Positions 8,119-17,093 of a stretch of 64,000 nucleotides of DNA are shown piece after piece (the stretch's first letter is position 1; each line of letters opens with the position of its first letter). This DNA is from Butyrivibrio sp. X503. GTDB lineage: Bacteria > Bacillota > Clostridia > Lachnospirales > Lachnospiraceae. Location of the stretch: assembly GCF_003625475.1 (NCBI RefSeq), contig NZ_RAIQ01000001.1, positions 124,001-188,000 of the forward strand, written 5' to 3'. The notes beneath the pieces are model-generated. The model did not search any database. It was not told where the DNA came from and saw nothing but the letters and a program-made list of their open reading frames with translations. The translations under genes were made by a program, and so were the position numbers.

Positions 8119-9108
8119 TTAATAGATTATATCCTCGTATTTCATTCGCACAAGCTCATGAGAAGCCACTATTTTGCGGCCTTTCTCTCCGTTCATAAGT
8201 CCTGCCAACTCCTCAAGGGCAATCCCTGAAATATCCGCAAAGTCCTGCTTTACGGTATTCATCTGTTTTCCTACGTAGCCCATAAGCATGATGCCGTCAA
8301 AACCGCATACCGGCCTGAATATATCCATATCTATAAGTGCCTTCATAGCTCCTATAGCCATAAGGTCGGATGCGCATACGACTATGTCATTGTTCTTGGC
8401 AAATTTCATTGTTATCTCTCTGGCCGTAAGCTCGGAGAACTTGCCGTTTTTCACAGTAAGCTTAAGCTTCTTTTCATCGCAGAGCTTCTTGATTCCTTCA
8501 AGCCTCTCTCCGGTGACGTATCCGTACTCATCTCCGGAAATGTAGAGAACCTTCTTGCTCTTATTCTCTGTGATCGTCTTCTTGGCTATATCGTACTGAG
8601 CCTTAGCCTGATCAACGCTGACCGATGATGTCGTCTCATTTACCATGGGCGCATCAACAACAACTATCTTGAAATTACCGCTCTCAATGAGCTTATGAAG
8701 AACCTTATCCTTGGTAGTCATGCCGTAGATTATAAGTCCCTTTATTCCCTGTGAAACAAAGTAATTCGTAACTTCCGCAACGGTCATATCCTCTATCATG
8801 GACATGAAAACAGTGATAACATCCATCTGCAGTTCTTTTGCCTTGTGCACCGCACCTGAAATATACTGCATATTGATCTCATCTCTTGAATTGCTGCGCT
8901 GCCCGAGTCGTATAAGAAGCGCCACTCTGCCGGCTTTCTTGGAGGAAAGCGTCGCAGCTACGGTGTTGGGAACAAAACCGAGCCTGTCCACCACTTCATT
9001 AACTTTTTTCCTTGTAGCTTCACTTACATTCGGATAGTTGTTTAAAACCTTGGAGACCGTTGAAATAGCAACTCCCGCCTCCTTGGCCACATCTTTTATC
9101 GATACCAT
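8119..9108 (-). CDS. LacI/GalR-family transcriptional regulator
   Basis: The 329-residue protein starts with the family helix-turn-helix (SIKDVAKEAGVAISTVSKVLN, with the hinge FVPNTVAATL at about residues 50-60), followed by a periplasmic-binding-protein-like effector domain. The nearest targets are the twin GAAAACGTTTTC operators at 8008-8062, between this gene and glgP, so it probably regulates glycogen or maltodextrin use. No such site was seen before its own start, where a structured repeat (9138-9308) lies instead. The effector is not known; a sugar or sugar phosphate is usual for the family. Confidence 0.92.
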   Translation of the reverse strand: MVSIKDVAKEAGVAISTVSKVLNNYPNVSEATRKKVNEVVDRLGFVPNTVAATLSSKKAGRVALLIRLGQRSNSRDEINMQYISGAVHKAKELQMDVITVFMSMIEDMTVAEVTNYFVSQGIKGLIIYGMTTKDKVLHKLIESGNFKIVVVDAPMVNETTSSVSVDQAKAQYDIAKKTITENKSKKVLYISGDEYGYVTGERLEGIKKLCDEKKLKLTVKNGKFSELTAREITMKFAKNNDIVVCASDLMAIGAMKALIDMDIFRPVCGFDGIMLMGYVGKQMNTVKQDFADISGIALEELAGLMNGEKGRKIVASHELVRMKYEDIIY

Positions 9109-9137
9109 ATATTTGCCTCTGTATTACATTATACTAT

Positions 9138-9308
9138 GATATAGGCGTCACAATGCCCAAAAAGTTTTCATGCTTGCATGAATAAACTTTTGGGCATTAG
9201 TGACCCTAACAAATATGAGGAAAAAAGCTGTTTGCATTGCAAATCAGCGATTTCCGAATATTTGCAGAATTGCGAGAATGGCTTATGCCATGGAGCAATT
9301 CGTATATC
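9138..9308 (+). repeat. Structured repeat R1 (about 171 nt, candidate RNA element)
   Basis: This intergenic element shares its plan with R2 at 31048-31210. The ends GATATA (9138-9143) and TATATC (9303-9308) pair. Inside are a long hairpin (9147-9204: GTCAC/GTGAC, AATGCCC/GGGCATT, AAAAGTTT/AAACTTTT), then CCTAACAAA..ATGAGGAA, a stem CAAATAT/ATATTTG (9210-9216 with 9258-9264) interrupted by a symmetric GA/GA loop, a small hairpin, and a 3' hairpin GAATTGC/GCAATTC (9267-9301) with purine-rich internal loop GAGA/GGA. Stem sequences differ from R2 but pairing is kept. It sits between the lacI start and the ABC exporter stop. Confidence 0.8.
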
Positions 9309-9311
9309 ATT

Positions 9312-11045
9312 CTAGATTTTCCCTAACTGCATGCGATAGTATTTCTCATACAAGCCGCCGTTCATCACAAGCTCTTTGTGGGTTCCGCGCTCCTCGATAC
9401 CGTTGTTTCCAAGCACGATGATCTCATCGGCACCAAGTATCGTAGAAAGTCTGTGCGCAATCGTTATCGTCGTTCTTCCGACCGACAATTTTTCAAGACT
9501 ATCCTGAATATATCTCTCGCTCTCGTTATCAAGCGCGCTCGTAGCCTCATCAAGGATAAGGATTGGGGGATTCTTAAGGAACACTCTTGCGATAGCGATC
9601 CTCTGCTTCTGTCCGCCCGAAAGCCTTGCTCCTCTCTCACCGACAAGCGTATCGAAGCCGTTTGGAAGAGAATCTATAAACTCCAAAAGATCTGCTTTCT
9701 GCGCAGCCTCTCTGATTTCTTCAAATGTGGCGTCGGGCTTGCCGTATGCGATATTATCCCTGACGGTCCCGTTAAAAAGATATACATCCTGCTGCACGAT
9801 ACCGATAAATGAGCGAAGCGACCTCTGCGTAACGTCGCGGATATCGATTCCGTCTATCTTGACGCTTCCTCCCGTAACATCGTAAAACCTCGGAAGAAGC
9901 GAGCAAAGCGTTGTCTTTCCACCGCCGGAAGGGCCGACAATCGCTACATTTCTGCCTTTATCAACATGAAGATCTATATGATCAAGAACGTTATCCTCTT
10001 CTCCATAGGCAAAAGAAACATTTTCATAGTCGATAACGCCTTCCACCTTCGTAAGCTCTTTTGCCCCCTCTTTATCAACTATTTCGGGCATTGTATCCAT
10101 AACCTCGCAGAATCTTCCAAAGCCCGCAAGGCCCTTCTGAAGCTGCTCCGTAAACTCGACAAGTACGTTCACGGGATTGATGAAGATATTGATGTAGAGC
10201 GCATAGATAGCCATGTCCTCTACGCTCATCTGCCCTTTGGCGATAAACACGCCGCCTGCAACGATAACGGTCACAAACAGAAGCCCTTCAAAGAAATTAT
10301 TTCCCGAATGGAAGAGAGCCATCTGCTTGTAATTGTCTTTCTTGGATTCAAGGAAAGCGAGGTTACTTTCGTCAAATTTCTTTTCCTCGATCTCCTCACC
10401 GGTAAAGGATTTCACGACCTTGATGCCGCCGAGCGTATCCTGAAGTGATGAATTGATGCCGGCAACCTTCTTCCTGTTGTCGGAGAACGTTGCTCTCATC
10501 TTTTTGTTGCGGCTAACGGAAAAAACAGCCATAACAAGCACTACAGCGACAAGACAAAGCGTCATCGGCACGTTTATTCGCATAAGCAAAATGATCGATC
10601 CGACTATTTTTATAAAAGAAATAAATATGTTCTCGGGGCCGTGGTGCGCAAGCTCGGAAATATCGAAAAGGTCCGAGACAAGCTTACTCATCATCTCGCC
10701 CGTATTGTGCGTATCATAGTAGGAAAAAGAAAATGCTTCAAAGCGCTCAAACAGCTCTTTTCGCATGCCCGATTCCATCTTTGCGCCCATCATATGGCCC
10801 CAGTAGGTAACATACCATCTGCAGAGGAATCTGATGAAATACAGGACCAACAAAACAAGTCCGATTATCCAGATTCTCTTTATTATGACCTGTGGTTCTT
10901 CCAAGAAAAGTGTTGCTCTGAGTATCCGTATAAACTGCGGGAAAACAAGGTCTATAACAGATAAGACCGTGGCGCAGAAAAGGTCGAACAAAAATACTCC
11001 TATATATGGTTTGTAATATGGTATAAATTTCTTGATAAGATCCAT
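9312..11045 (-). CDS. ABC exporter, fused membrane and ATPase domains
   Basis: The 577-residue half-transporter has an N-terminal six-helix type I exporter domain (about residues 1-310) and a C-terminal ATPase with Walker A GPSGGGKTTLC, signature LSGGQKQRIAIARV and Walker B ILILDEATSALD followed by the switch histidine in IAHRLS. It works as a homodimer or with a partner in the cytoplasmic membrane. It lies 21 bases after the upstream MATE gene, so the two efflux genes form one unit. Such pairs often export drugs or small metabolites; no substrate can be assigned. Confidence 0.93.
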   Translation of the reverse strand: MDLIKKFIPYYKPYIGVFLFDLFCATVLSVIDLVFPQFIRILRATLFLEEPQVIIKRIWIIGLVLLVLYFIRFLCRWYVTYWGHMMGAKMESGMRKELFERFEAFSFSYYDTHNTGEMMSKLVSDLFDISELAHHGPENIFISFIKIVGSIILLMRINVPMTLCLVAVVLVMAVFSVSRNKKMRATFSDNRKKVAGINSSLQDTLGGIKVVKSFTGEEIEEKKFDESNLAFLESKKDNYKQMALFHSGNNFFEGLLFVTVIVAGGVFIAKGQMSVEDMAIYALYINIFINPVNVLVEFTEQLQKGLAGFGRFCEVMDTMPEIVDKEGAKELTKVEGVIDYENVSFAYGEEDNVLDHIDLHVDKGRNVAIVGPSGGGKTTLCSLLPRFYDVTGGSVKIDGIDIRDVTQRSLRSFIGIVQQDVYLFNGTVRDNIAYGKPDATFEEIREAAQKADLLEFIDSLPNGFDTLVGERGARLSGGQKQRIAIARVFLKNPPILILDEATSALDNESERYIQDSLEKLSVGRTTITIAHRLSTILGADEIIVLGNNGIEERGTHKELVMNGGLYEKYYRMQLGKI

Positions 11046-11066
11046 GTATGTCTCCGTTTTAAGTAT

Positions 11067-12455
11067 TTACGCGGCGTGTCCCTCCGCGAGGTTCTTAAGC
11101 CAGCGCTCTTTTTTCAGCCAGAAATAGAATATCGTAACTTTGATGAAATCAACAAGCTTGATATAGATAAAAAGCTGAATAGGGCCGATGCTTGTGTATA
11201 TTCCAAGGATAAGTATCATAGGGATCAATATAACTAGGGTTACAAGCGCATCCCCGTATGCCCCCATCTTGGTATCGCCTCCGGATCTTGCAACCGCCTG
11301 CTGTGCGTTGATATAAACCCAAACAGGCATGAAGAGTGCAAGTACAACTACCATTCTTTCGGTTATGCTGATCGCTTCCGGACTAAGTCTTCCGTAGACG
11401 ACGGGAACAAGCGCTATCGTAAAGAAACCAAGAAGTGTCATAAGGCACCCAAACACGATAGATCCGGATAAGAGCCAATTCTTTTGATCACGCGCTTTTT
11501 CAAGATTTCCTTCTCCCAGCGTCTTACCTATTATAACGCTTGTTGCAGAATAAATTCCTCCGAATGCCACGAAAAAGAGATTTGCTATCGCAAAGCTCGC
11601 CGACATTCCGGATACGACTTCAGCGCCGCCTCTGCTGTTGAAGATTGCGGTATTTACCGTCTCGGAAAATACCCAAGTCATCTCGCAGAAAAGCATGAGC
11701 GCGCCCTTCTTTAGTATCTCACCAAAGAGCCTGAAGTCAACTTTAAAACCTTTTCCGAATTCAATCGCAAACTCTGGCTTAACCTTAATATATATGCCTA
11801 AAAAGATCAAAAATTCCACAATTCTTGCAATAACGGTCGCAACCGCAGCTCCTCTTACGCCAAGCGCGGGGAACCCGAAGTGTCCGTAAATAAGAATATA
11901 GTTAAATACAGTATTGGTCAGTGTCGCAATAACCGTGACAACAAGCGGAGCCTTAACTCTTCCCATATCTCGCAGTGAGCTTGCAATGCTGACAGACAGC
12001 GTCATAAGAGGTCCCATAAAGAACATTATGCGTATATATCTGACCGCCTCATCGAGGATAAGCGGCGCCTGGCTGTTTCCTATCAGCATAAGTGACAGCA
12101 CCTGCCTTGGGAAAACACGGCAAACAAAGAAATAAGGTATAAACGCAGATAATCCCATGAATACCTTGAATACAAATGCCTGCTGCATTCCCGCCTTGTC
12201 TTTTGCCCCGAAAAACTGTGTTAAGAAGATTCCGCCTGCCATGGTTATTGTATTTACAAACACCATAAAAATAAACAGAATCTGGCCCGCGACGTTAACA
12301 CCGGACATGGAGACATCTCCAAGCCCCGAGACCATAAAATTATCTATAAGCGATACCATGTTCTGAATAAGCGCCTGTAGCATGATCGGAATCGCTATCG
12401 CAAGTGCGCTTTTGTAAAAAGAAACATCACCGAATAAACTTTTTTTCTCTCTCAT
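11067..12455 (-). CDS. MATE-family multidrug/antimicrobial efflux transporter
   Basis: The protein has about 462 residues and twelve hydrophobic segments in the MATE pattern (ALAIAIPIMLQALIQNMVSLIDN near the start). I place the start at the ATG at 12455 because GGGAG lies six bases upstream; an in-frame ATG four codons earlier lacks a good site. MATE proteins export cationic compounds with a sodium or proton gradient. It is cotranscribed with the ABC exporter. Its 490-bp upstream region holds palindromes that may carry control signals. A second, distinct MATE gene is at 48664-50103. Confidence 0.92.
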   Translation of the reverse strand: MREKKSLFGDVSFYKSALAIAIPIMLQALIQNMVSLIDNFMVSGLGDVSMSGVNVAGQILFIFMVFVNTITMAGGIFLTQFFGAKDKAGMQQAFVFKVFMGLSAFIPYFFVCRVFPRQVLSLMLIGNSQAPLILDEAVRYIRIMFFMGPLMTLSVSIASSLRDMGRVKAPLVVTVIATLTNTVFNYILIYGHFGFPALGVRGAAVATVIARIVEFLIFLGIYIKVKPEFAIEFGKGFKVDFRLFGEILKKGALMLFCEMTWVFSETVNTAIFNSRGGAEVVSGMSASFAIANLFFVAFGGIYSATSVIIGKTLGEGNLEKARDQKNWLLSGSIVFGCLMTLLGFFTIALVPVVYGRLSPEAISITERMVVVLALFMPVWVYINAQQAVARSGGDTKMGAYGDALVTLVILIPMILILGIYTSIGPIQLFIYIKLVDFIKVTIFYFWLKKERWLKNLAEGHAA

Positions 12456-12945
12456 AACTTCTCCCATATTTTGCCTGAAATACTCTCTTTTCCATAACTA
12501 AAGTGTAAGTTTCTCTATTGTACTCTTTGTATGGGAAGAAATCCATTCAAAAAAGCATATATGCTTATCATTTTCTGTGAAATCCGGGCCGAGATTCATT
12601 TAAGAATCAGTAGGTTTTCCGGTATAAATGGAATAATGGAATTGACAGCGGCCAAAAATTCTACGTAATACCGTCAATCGGCATGTATATCTACCTTTGC
12701 CTCAAATATGCATGCTTAATTGTTACGACTATCGGATGTTTTCGGCTGTGAAGCAACAAAAAAAGCATGCATTAACTCTTTTTATCTTGTAATGCATGCT
12801 TTTTCATTTTTTTGACAGATTGAAATAACGTAAATTCTTCCAAAAATGACATGCATATTAGCTAAAAGTAGGTATATGCATGTACAAAACAATGATTTGA
12901 CTCTAAATCAAAGCCAAGAGTGTCCTCTAATCAATCGGTTCTACA
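12456..12945. other. Gene-free region with several ATGCAT-type palindromes
   Basis: No convincing coding sequence is seen in these 490 bases. They hold a 14-bp palindrome AAGCATATATGCTT (12553-12566), the terminator at 12761-12803, and a 10-bp inverted repeat ACATGCATAT/ATATGCATGT (12849-12858 with 12874-12883). The promoter of the MATE-ABC unit must lie here, and the palindromes nearest it are candidate operators. Confidence 0.5.
12761..12803. terminator. Terminator of the Ala/Pro/Glu-rich protein gene
   Basis: Fourteen-bp perfect stem (12761-12774 with 12790-12803), 15-nt loop, with A and T tracts on both sides, so it can act in both directions. Confidence 0.75.
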
Positions 12946-14748
12946 TTATACAAACTTGCTGCCTTTGTGTCTCTTGATCTCGAAGCTTCCTCCGGATGAG
13001 ATAGTCTCTTTGACAAAGGCATTCATGATATCACTGTAGCCACGCTTATCTTCCTTGCTGTATCCGGGCTGCAGAGATTCGAATTCGCCGTTTTCATAAG
13101 TAACCGCAAGTGCGTTACTCTCATTGGTCTTGATAATGATAAGAGTCTTGGCACCGCTGCTTACTACTGTATATTCATAATCCTCGGTATCAAGGAAGCT
13201 CTCTATATCTGTAACCGCTCCGGCAACGGCATCTGCCATCGTCATTCCGGAATCGTAAGGCTCTTCTTCCACAGGCTCTGTGAGCGCATCAACTTCCGCA
13301 TTCAGGATATCATCAAGGCTCTGACCTGCGTTTTCTGCCATAGCAGCGTCGCTCTCAGCAGCCGCCATTGCAGCCATAAGGACATCCATCTCGGCTGCAT
13401 CTGCAGTTGCTGCCTCAGGAGCAATTGCTTCCGGCGCTCCGGCCTCAGGTGCTGCCACATCAGGCATCTGTATTTCTGCAGCTCCGGCGTCAGGTGCAAT
13501 CGCTTCTGCCGCCGTCTCCTGCGCAACAACGTCTCCTAGCGAAGGCTCCTCTAATGCAGGCTCTTCTATTGCGGGCTCTGCAAGAACAGGCTCCTCGATA
13601 TCGGGAATTTCCATCGTTTCGGGTGTAGGCTCTGCAAGTGCCTCTGCCGCGATATCAGGCATCTCTGCGGGTGCTTCTGCTGCAATATCAGGCATTGCTT
13701 CCGTCGCCGGCTCTTCAGCTGCAATATCAGGCGCAGCTTCCGGTGTAGGCTCTTCAGCCGGCATTGCAGCTTCCGATGCAGCTACGAGCGCTTCAAGCTC
13801 AGCTGCCTGTTCTTCTGTTGTCAATGCAGATCCAAGTACTTCCAACTCAGATGCCTGCTCATCTGTTGCCGGTGCGGCGCCCAGATCAAACGCGTTGTCC
13901 GCCATAGCGGAAATATCAATATCGGGTGCAACCTCTGCAGGTGCTGCATCCGATGCAAGCTCGGGCATTGCCTGTGCAAGAGCTTCATTGGCTACATCAC
14001 TTGCTCCCATTGCAGCAAGCATAGCATCTATATCTGTCGCGCCGCCGTCTGCGGGCGCTTCCGCAGGCATCTCTGCTGCGGCTTCCGATTCTGCTGTAGC
14101 TGCTGCCATCAGCGCATCAACATCTGAAGCCGTCTCGGCGTTTGCCATTGCGGCAAGCATCGCATCTACATCTACAGGCGCAGCCTCAGGTGCAGGTTCC
14201 TCTGCAGGAATTTCCGCTCCGGAAGCTTCACTTCCGCTTGCAGCCAACATAGCATCAATATCAACAGCTTCCGCTGCAGGTTCAGCCGCTGTTTCACCGG
14301 CCATAGCAGCCATTGCTGCCATTGCATCGGCTTCAGCTGTTTCAGCGGGGCTGGTGGGAATCTCAGCATCAGGTTCAGCTTCTGCTGCCGCTGTTTTAGC
14401 CTTTTCTTCGGCCAATATCTCTTCAAGATCCGGAATATCCGGCTCTGCAACTGTCTCCATTTCTGGTACTGCTTCGGGTGCAGCCTCAACAGCAGCTTCA
14501 GGCGCAACTTCCGGCACAGCTTCTTCTACTGCTTCCGGAGCAGGCGCAGCCGCTTTCTTACGGGTTCTCTTAGGCTTGGGGGCCTCTTCCGCAGGTGCTT
14601 CAGGCACAGTTTCTTCAACGGCTTCCGCCTCTGCGCTCGCAGCAGCTGCTGCGTTCTCCTCAGCTTTCATAGCCGCCAAAAGGTCGTCAACATTCGCAGT
14701 AGATAAATCCTGTCCGTTAAGAATATCCTGAGTACTCATGCCTTCCAT
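12946..14748 (-). CDS. Large acidic Ala/Pro/Glu-rich protein with repeated DxDAMLAAM-type motifs
   Basis: About 600 residues; I start at the ATG at 14748 because AAAGGAG lies seven bases upstream, whereas the ATG 17 codons earlier has no such site. No signal peptide or membrane segment is seen. Most of the chain is low-complexity A/P/E sequence, probably disordered, with one basic patch (PKPKRTRKKAA). At least six copies of a short amphipathic motif recur: NVDDLLAAM, DIDAMLAAS, DVDAMLAAM, DVDALMAAA, DIDAMLAAM and MDVLMAAM. The last 110 residues look globular (IESFLDTEDYEYTVVSSGAK onward). The motif resembles the CheY-binding EIDALL motif of FliM; that is only a resemblance. Function unknown. 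Confidence 0.8.
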   Translation of the reverse strand: MEGMSTQDILNGQDLSTANVDDLLAAMKAEENAAAAASAEAEAVEETVPEAPAEEAPKPKRTRKKAAAPAPEAVEEAVPEVAPEAAVEAAPEAVPEMETVAEPDIPDLEEILAEEKAKTAAAEAEPDAEIPTSPAETAEADAMAAMAAMAGETAAEPAAEAVDIDAMLAASGSEASGAEIPAEEPAPEAAPVDVDAMLAAMANAETASDVDALMAAATAESEAAAEMPAEAPADGGATDIDAMLAAMGASDVANEALAQAMPELASDAAPAEVAPDIDISAMADNAFDLGAAPATDEQASELEVLGSALTTEEQAAELEALVAASEAAMPAEEPTPEAAPDIAAEEPATEAMPDIAAEAPAEMPDIAAEALAEPTPETMEIPDIEEPVLAEPAIEEPALEEPSLGDVVAQETAAEAIAPDAGAAEIQMPDVAAPEAGAPEAIAPEAATADAAEMDVLMAAMAAAESDAAMAENAGQSLDDILNAEVDALTEPVEEEPYDSGMTMADAVAGAVTDIESFLDTEDYEYTVVSSGAKTLIIIKTNESNALAVTYENGEFESLQPGYSKEDKRGYSDIMNAFVKETISSGGSFEIKRHKGSKFV

Positions 14749-14936
14749 ATAAAGTCTCCTTTCGAACCGAAAACCCTTCAAATATATTTCCGTCGCCATA
14801 CTATGACATAGGGCTCAAAAATCTCCAATATCATCATAGAATAGCAACATATTTTTCACTATAAACCGTCTACTAATATTATCTAATATTTCATACCGAA
14901 TTAACAGTAAATTTTTTATGAATTCAGAAATATAAA

Positions 14937-14974
14937 AGGTTTGGACTTTGGGACTGTGCCCATAGTTCAAACCT
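14937..14974 (-). terminator. Terminator of the AgrC-like kinase operon
   Basis: Sixteen-base arms (14937-14952 with 14959-14974) with two non-Watson-Crick positions, followed by TTTTATAT on the minus strand. Confidence 0.65.
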
Positions 14975-15001
14975 CTTGTCCTTTATAAAATGATATAGAT
15001 G

Positions 15002-16270
15002 TCACAATATCAGCTCTACAACAAAGTTTCCGTCTTCGACTTTGACCTCCATGTGGCCGTTGTACTTTTTTATAACTGTCTTTACATTATCAAGGCCGTG
15101 TCCGTGGAGTTCTTTATCTTCTTTGGTCGTTACAAGCTTACCATTCTCATATTTTAGTTCCTTATGGATCGGGTTCTTTTGCAGGATACACAAAACATCG
15201 TTGTATGGATAGCACACAAGTCTTATCTCATCGCCGCTTTCGCAGGCCTCGATCGCATTGTTCATAATATTGGAAAAGATAATACAAAGCTCATAATCAT
15301 CCGCTTTATTTTCCTTAAGAAGTGCGACCTGATACGTGAATGTAATTCCTTTCTCCTCGCACATATCGGCACACCGTCCCAGTATTCCGTCAACAGCAAC
15401 ATTTCCGGAAATAATAGCCTTGCTGTATTTTTCCGAATCTTCGACAAGACCGCCGCAATACTTCTTAAGACCTTCCGTATCTCCGGCCTCTGCAAGGGAA
15501 CTTAGCGCATAGATGTGTGCCTTAAAATCATGTCTGCATGATCTTAGCTTTTTCTCACTCTCCAAAATCGCATCAATCTGCTCTTTTTGCGAATTTAATG
15601 TATTTTTTTGGCATTCCGAAACAAATCTTTCATGCATTCGCGATTTTTCAAGATAAATCGAGTACATTACCAGAATATAGAAAATAAGGCTCATGATAAT
15701 AACCGTGTTAACATACATTTCGGTTTCAACCAATTTTCTTTGCTTTATTACAGCCTCTTTTTCCCCAATAGCAATCCCGACCAAAACTGTGCAAATATTC
15801 AAAAGAATTATCTGCATAGCACTTAGTTCTATTCCGCGCGAATTTCTTCTGGTTCTAAATACAAGATATAAAAGTCCGCACGTCACAAACACTCCAAGAA
15901 ATCTATTGAAATAGCTTTCTATTATACTTTCCTGAGAAATAGTATTAAAAGAATAAATCCAAATATTTATTATAGACGCTATAGTCGTAGGAACACCAAA
16001 TACAGGAAAATAAAGCCCCAACCATTTAGAAGTTTTTCCTTTGAACAAAAAAGGAAGAACCAAACCGGAGCATAAGGTAATTGAATCTATATTAAAGAGT
16101 TCAGCGTATATTACAGATAATATTTTAAGTACAATACACACCCCGACAAGGACAACGACCGAAAACGTCGCATTTTTCTTATAACGAGCTCCAAATATCA
16201 ATCTGTATATTATCAAATACATACATAGATCAAAGAAAACAAATAAACAATCCAATAAAAAAATTACCAT
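15002..16270 (-). CDS. AgrC-type (GHKL) sensor histidine kinase
   Basis: The 422-residue protein has about six N-terminal membrane segments (residues 1-210) with no large extracellular domain, a coiled segment, the H-box SCRHDFKAH with phosphoacceptor His247, the N-box NIMNNAIEAC and a G-box GHGLDNVK. This is the architecture of peptide-pheromone receptors such as AgrC and other HPK10 kinases. It overlaps the LytTR regulator gene by seven bases, so the two form a pair. A nearby peptide ligand is expected; the 27-residue peptide at 17094-17177 is the best candidate. No AgrB-like processing protein was found in the window. Confidence 0.92.
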   Translation of the reverse strand: MVIFLLDCLFVFFDLCMYLIIYRLIFGARYKKNATFSVVVLVGVCIVLKILSVIYAELFNIDSITLCSGLVLPFLFKGKTSKWLGLYFPVFGVPTTIASIINIWIYSFNTISQESIIESYFNRFLGVFVTCGLLYLVFRTRRNSRGIELSAMQIILLNICTVLVGIAIGEKEAVIKQRKLVETEMYVNTVIIMSLIFYILVMYSIYLEKSRMHERFVSECQKNTLNSQKEQIDAILESEKKLRSCRHDFKAHIYALSSLAEAGDTEGLKKYCGGLVEDSEKYSKAIISGNVAVDGILGRCADMCEEKGITFTYQVALLKENKADDYELCIIFSNIMNNAIEACESGDEIRLVCYPYNDVLCILQKNPIHKELKYENGKLVTTKEDKELHGHGLDNVKTVIKKYNGHMEVKVEDGNFVVELIL

Positions 16271-16986
16271 CCCATACGTCCTTTAACTTTAGCAAGTACA
16301 TAGTCATCATATTTATTCTTTACATCTTCAGAAAAACTTCTTCCAAGCGGAATAGCCTCTTCATTATCGATGCATATCTCATTGTATTTGATTCTTTGTA
16401 CATGAGACAAGTTAACTATATACGACCTATGGATACGGACAAATCTATTTTCAAGCTTTTTTAAAAAAGATGTCACTCCCATTCTTTCCGAAGCAGTTTC
16501 TTTTCCGTTTGACAATTTGGCAACAAGATAGTTTCCGTCTGATTTTATATAAAGAATATCATCGTAGTTATAAACCTTATCACCAAAGGTAATACCTTCC
16601 TTACTGCTGTATTCCTTATATATATTCCTGATCCATTCGCACACAAGCTTTTTATCAAGCGGCTTATTCATAAAGCCGACTACCCTAAGTCCAAAAGCCT
16701 GTTGCATTGCTTCGGTGTGACTTGTTATAAAAATTATTTTTTCGACAGCGGAATTTTTTTGTAGACTGTTTTTTATCTCAATGCCTGTTTTCCCCGGCAT
16801 CTCAACATCAAGAAACAGAATATTTATAGAAACATCCCCCGAAGATAGCTTTTTATCAAGCTCCTCCCCATTTTTACACAAGATAAAATTATACTGCGCC
16901 CCTGATACAGAAAAAAATTCATTCACACAATCTTGGATGAACTCTCTGATCCTCTCATCATCATCACAAATAGCTATTGTGAACAT
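16264..16986 (-). CDS. LytTR-family response regulator (AgrA-like)
   Basis: I start at ATG 16986 (240 residues), which has GGGGAGAGAG upstream and begins exactly with the receiver-domain strand MFTIAICDDDE; an ATG 17 codons earlier adds an unlikely tail. The receiver domain has phosphoacceptor Asp60 in FLDVEMPGKTG. The C-terminal 100 residues form a LytTR DNA-binding domain (YIKSDGNYL, FVRIHRSYIVN, IPLGRSF). These regulators bind pairs of 9-bp direct repeats about 21 bp apart. Exactly such repeats lie at 19419-19447, 19904-19933 and 20543-20572, so the likely regulon is this locus. Confidence 0.93.
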   Translation of the reverse strand: MFTIAICDDDERIREFIQDCVNEFFSVSGAQYNFILCKNGEELDKKLSSGDVSINILFLDVEMPGKTGIEIKNSLQKNSAVEKIIFITSHTEAMQQAFGLRVVGFMNKPLDKKLVCEWIRNIYKEYSSKEGITFGDKVYNYDDILYIKSDGNYLVAKLSNGKETASERMGVTSFLKKLENRFVRIHRSYIVNLSHVQRIKYNEICIDNEEAIPLGRSFSEDVKNKYDDYVLAKVKGRMGW

Positions 16987-17037
16987 ATTACTCTCTCCCC
17001 ATTTATATTTTTCAATCCTCTTTGTCCATAATAGCAC

Positions 17038-17065
17038 ATCAGGAGCCGAAAAATCGACTCCTGAT
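17038..17065 (-). other. Hairpin between peptide gene and response regulator
   Basis: Stem ATCAGGAG/CTCCTGAT plus CGA/TCG, fully paired on the minus strand through one G-U pair. There is no T tract, so it is more likely a processing or attenuation structure than a terminator. It separates the peptide/LanM-like genes from the regulator genes. Confidence 0.5.
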
Positions 17066-17093
17066 TACAAATCCCCCTTATAAAAAAACGCAA

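Noticed and set aside
13895..14731. Long plus-strand open frame of 278 codons rich in Ala and Ser
   Set aside because: It is the antisense shadow of the Ala/Pro/Glu-rich gene; low-complexity GC-rich codons keep the opposite strand open. It has no ribosome site.
14992..15008. Further copy of the structured repeat (GATATAGATGTCACAAT)
   Set aside because: Fifteen of 17 bases match the 5' end of R1, but nothing downstream matches and the stretch overlaps the stop of the kinase gene. Probably chance.
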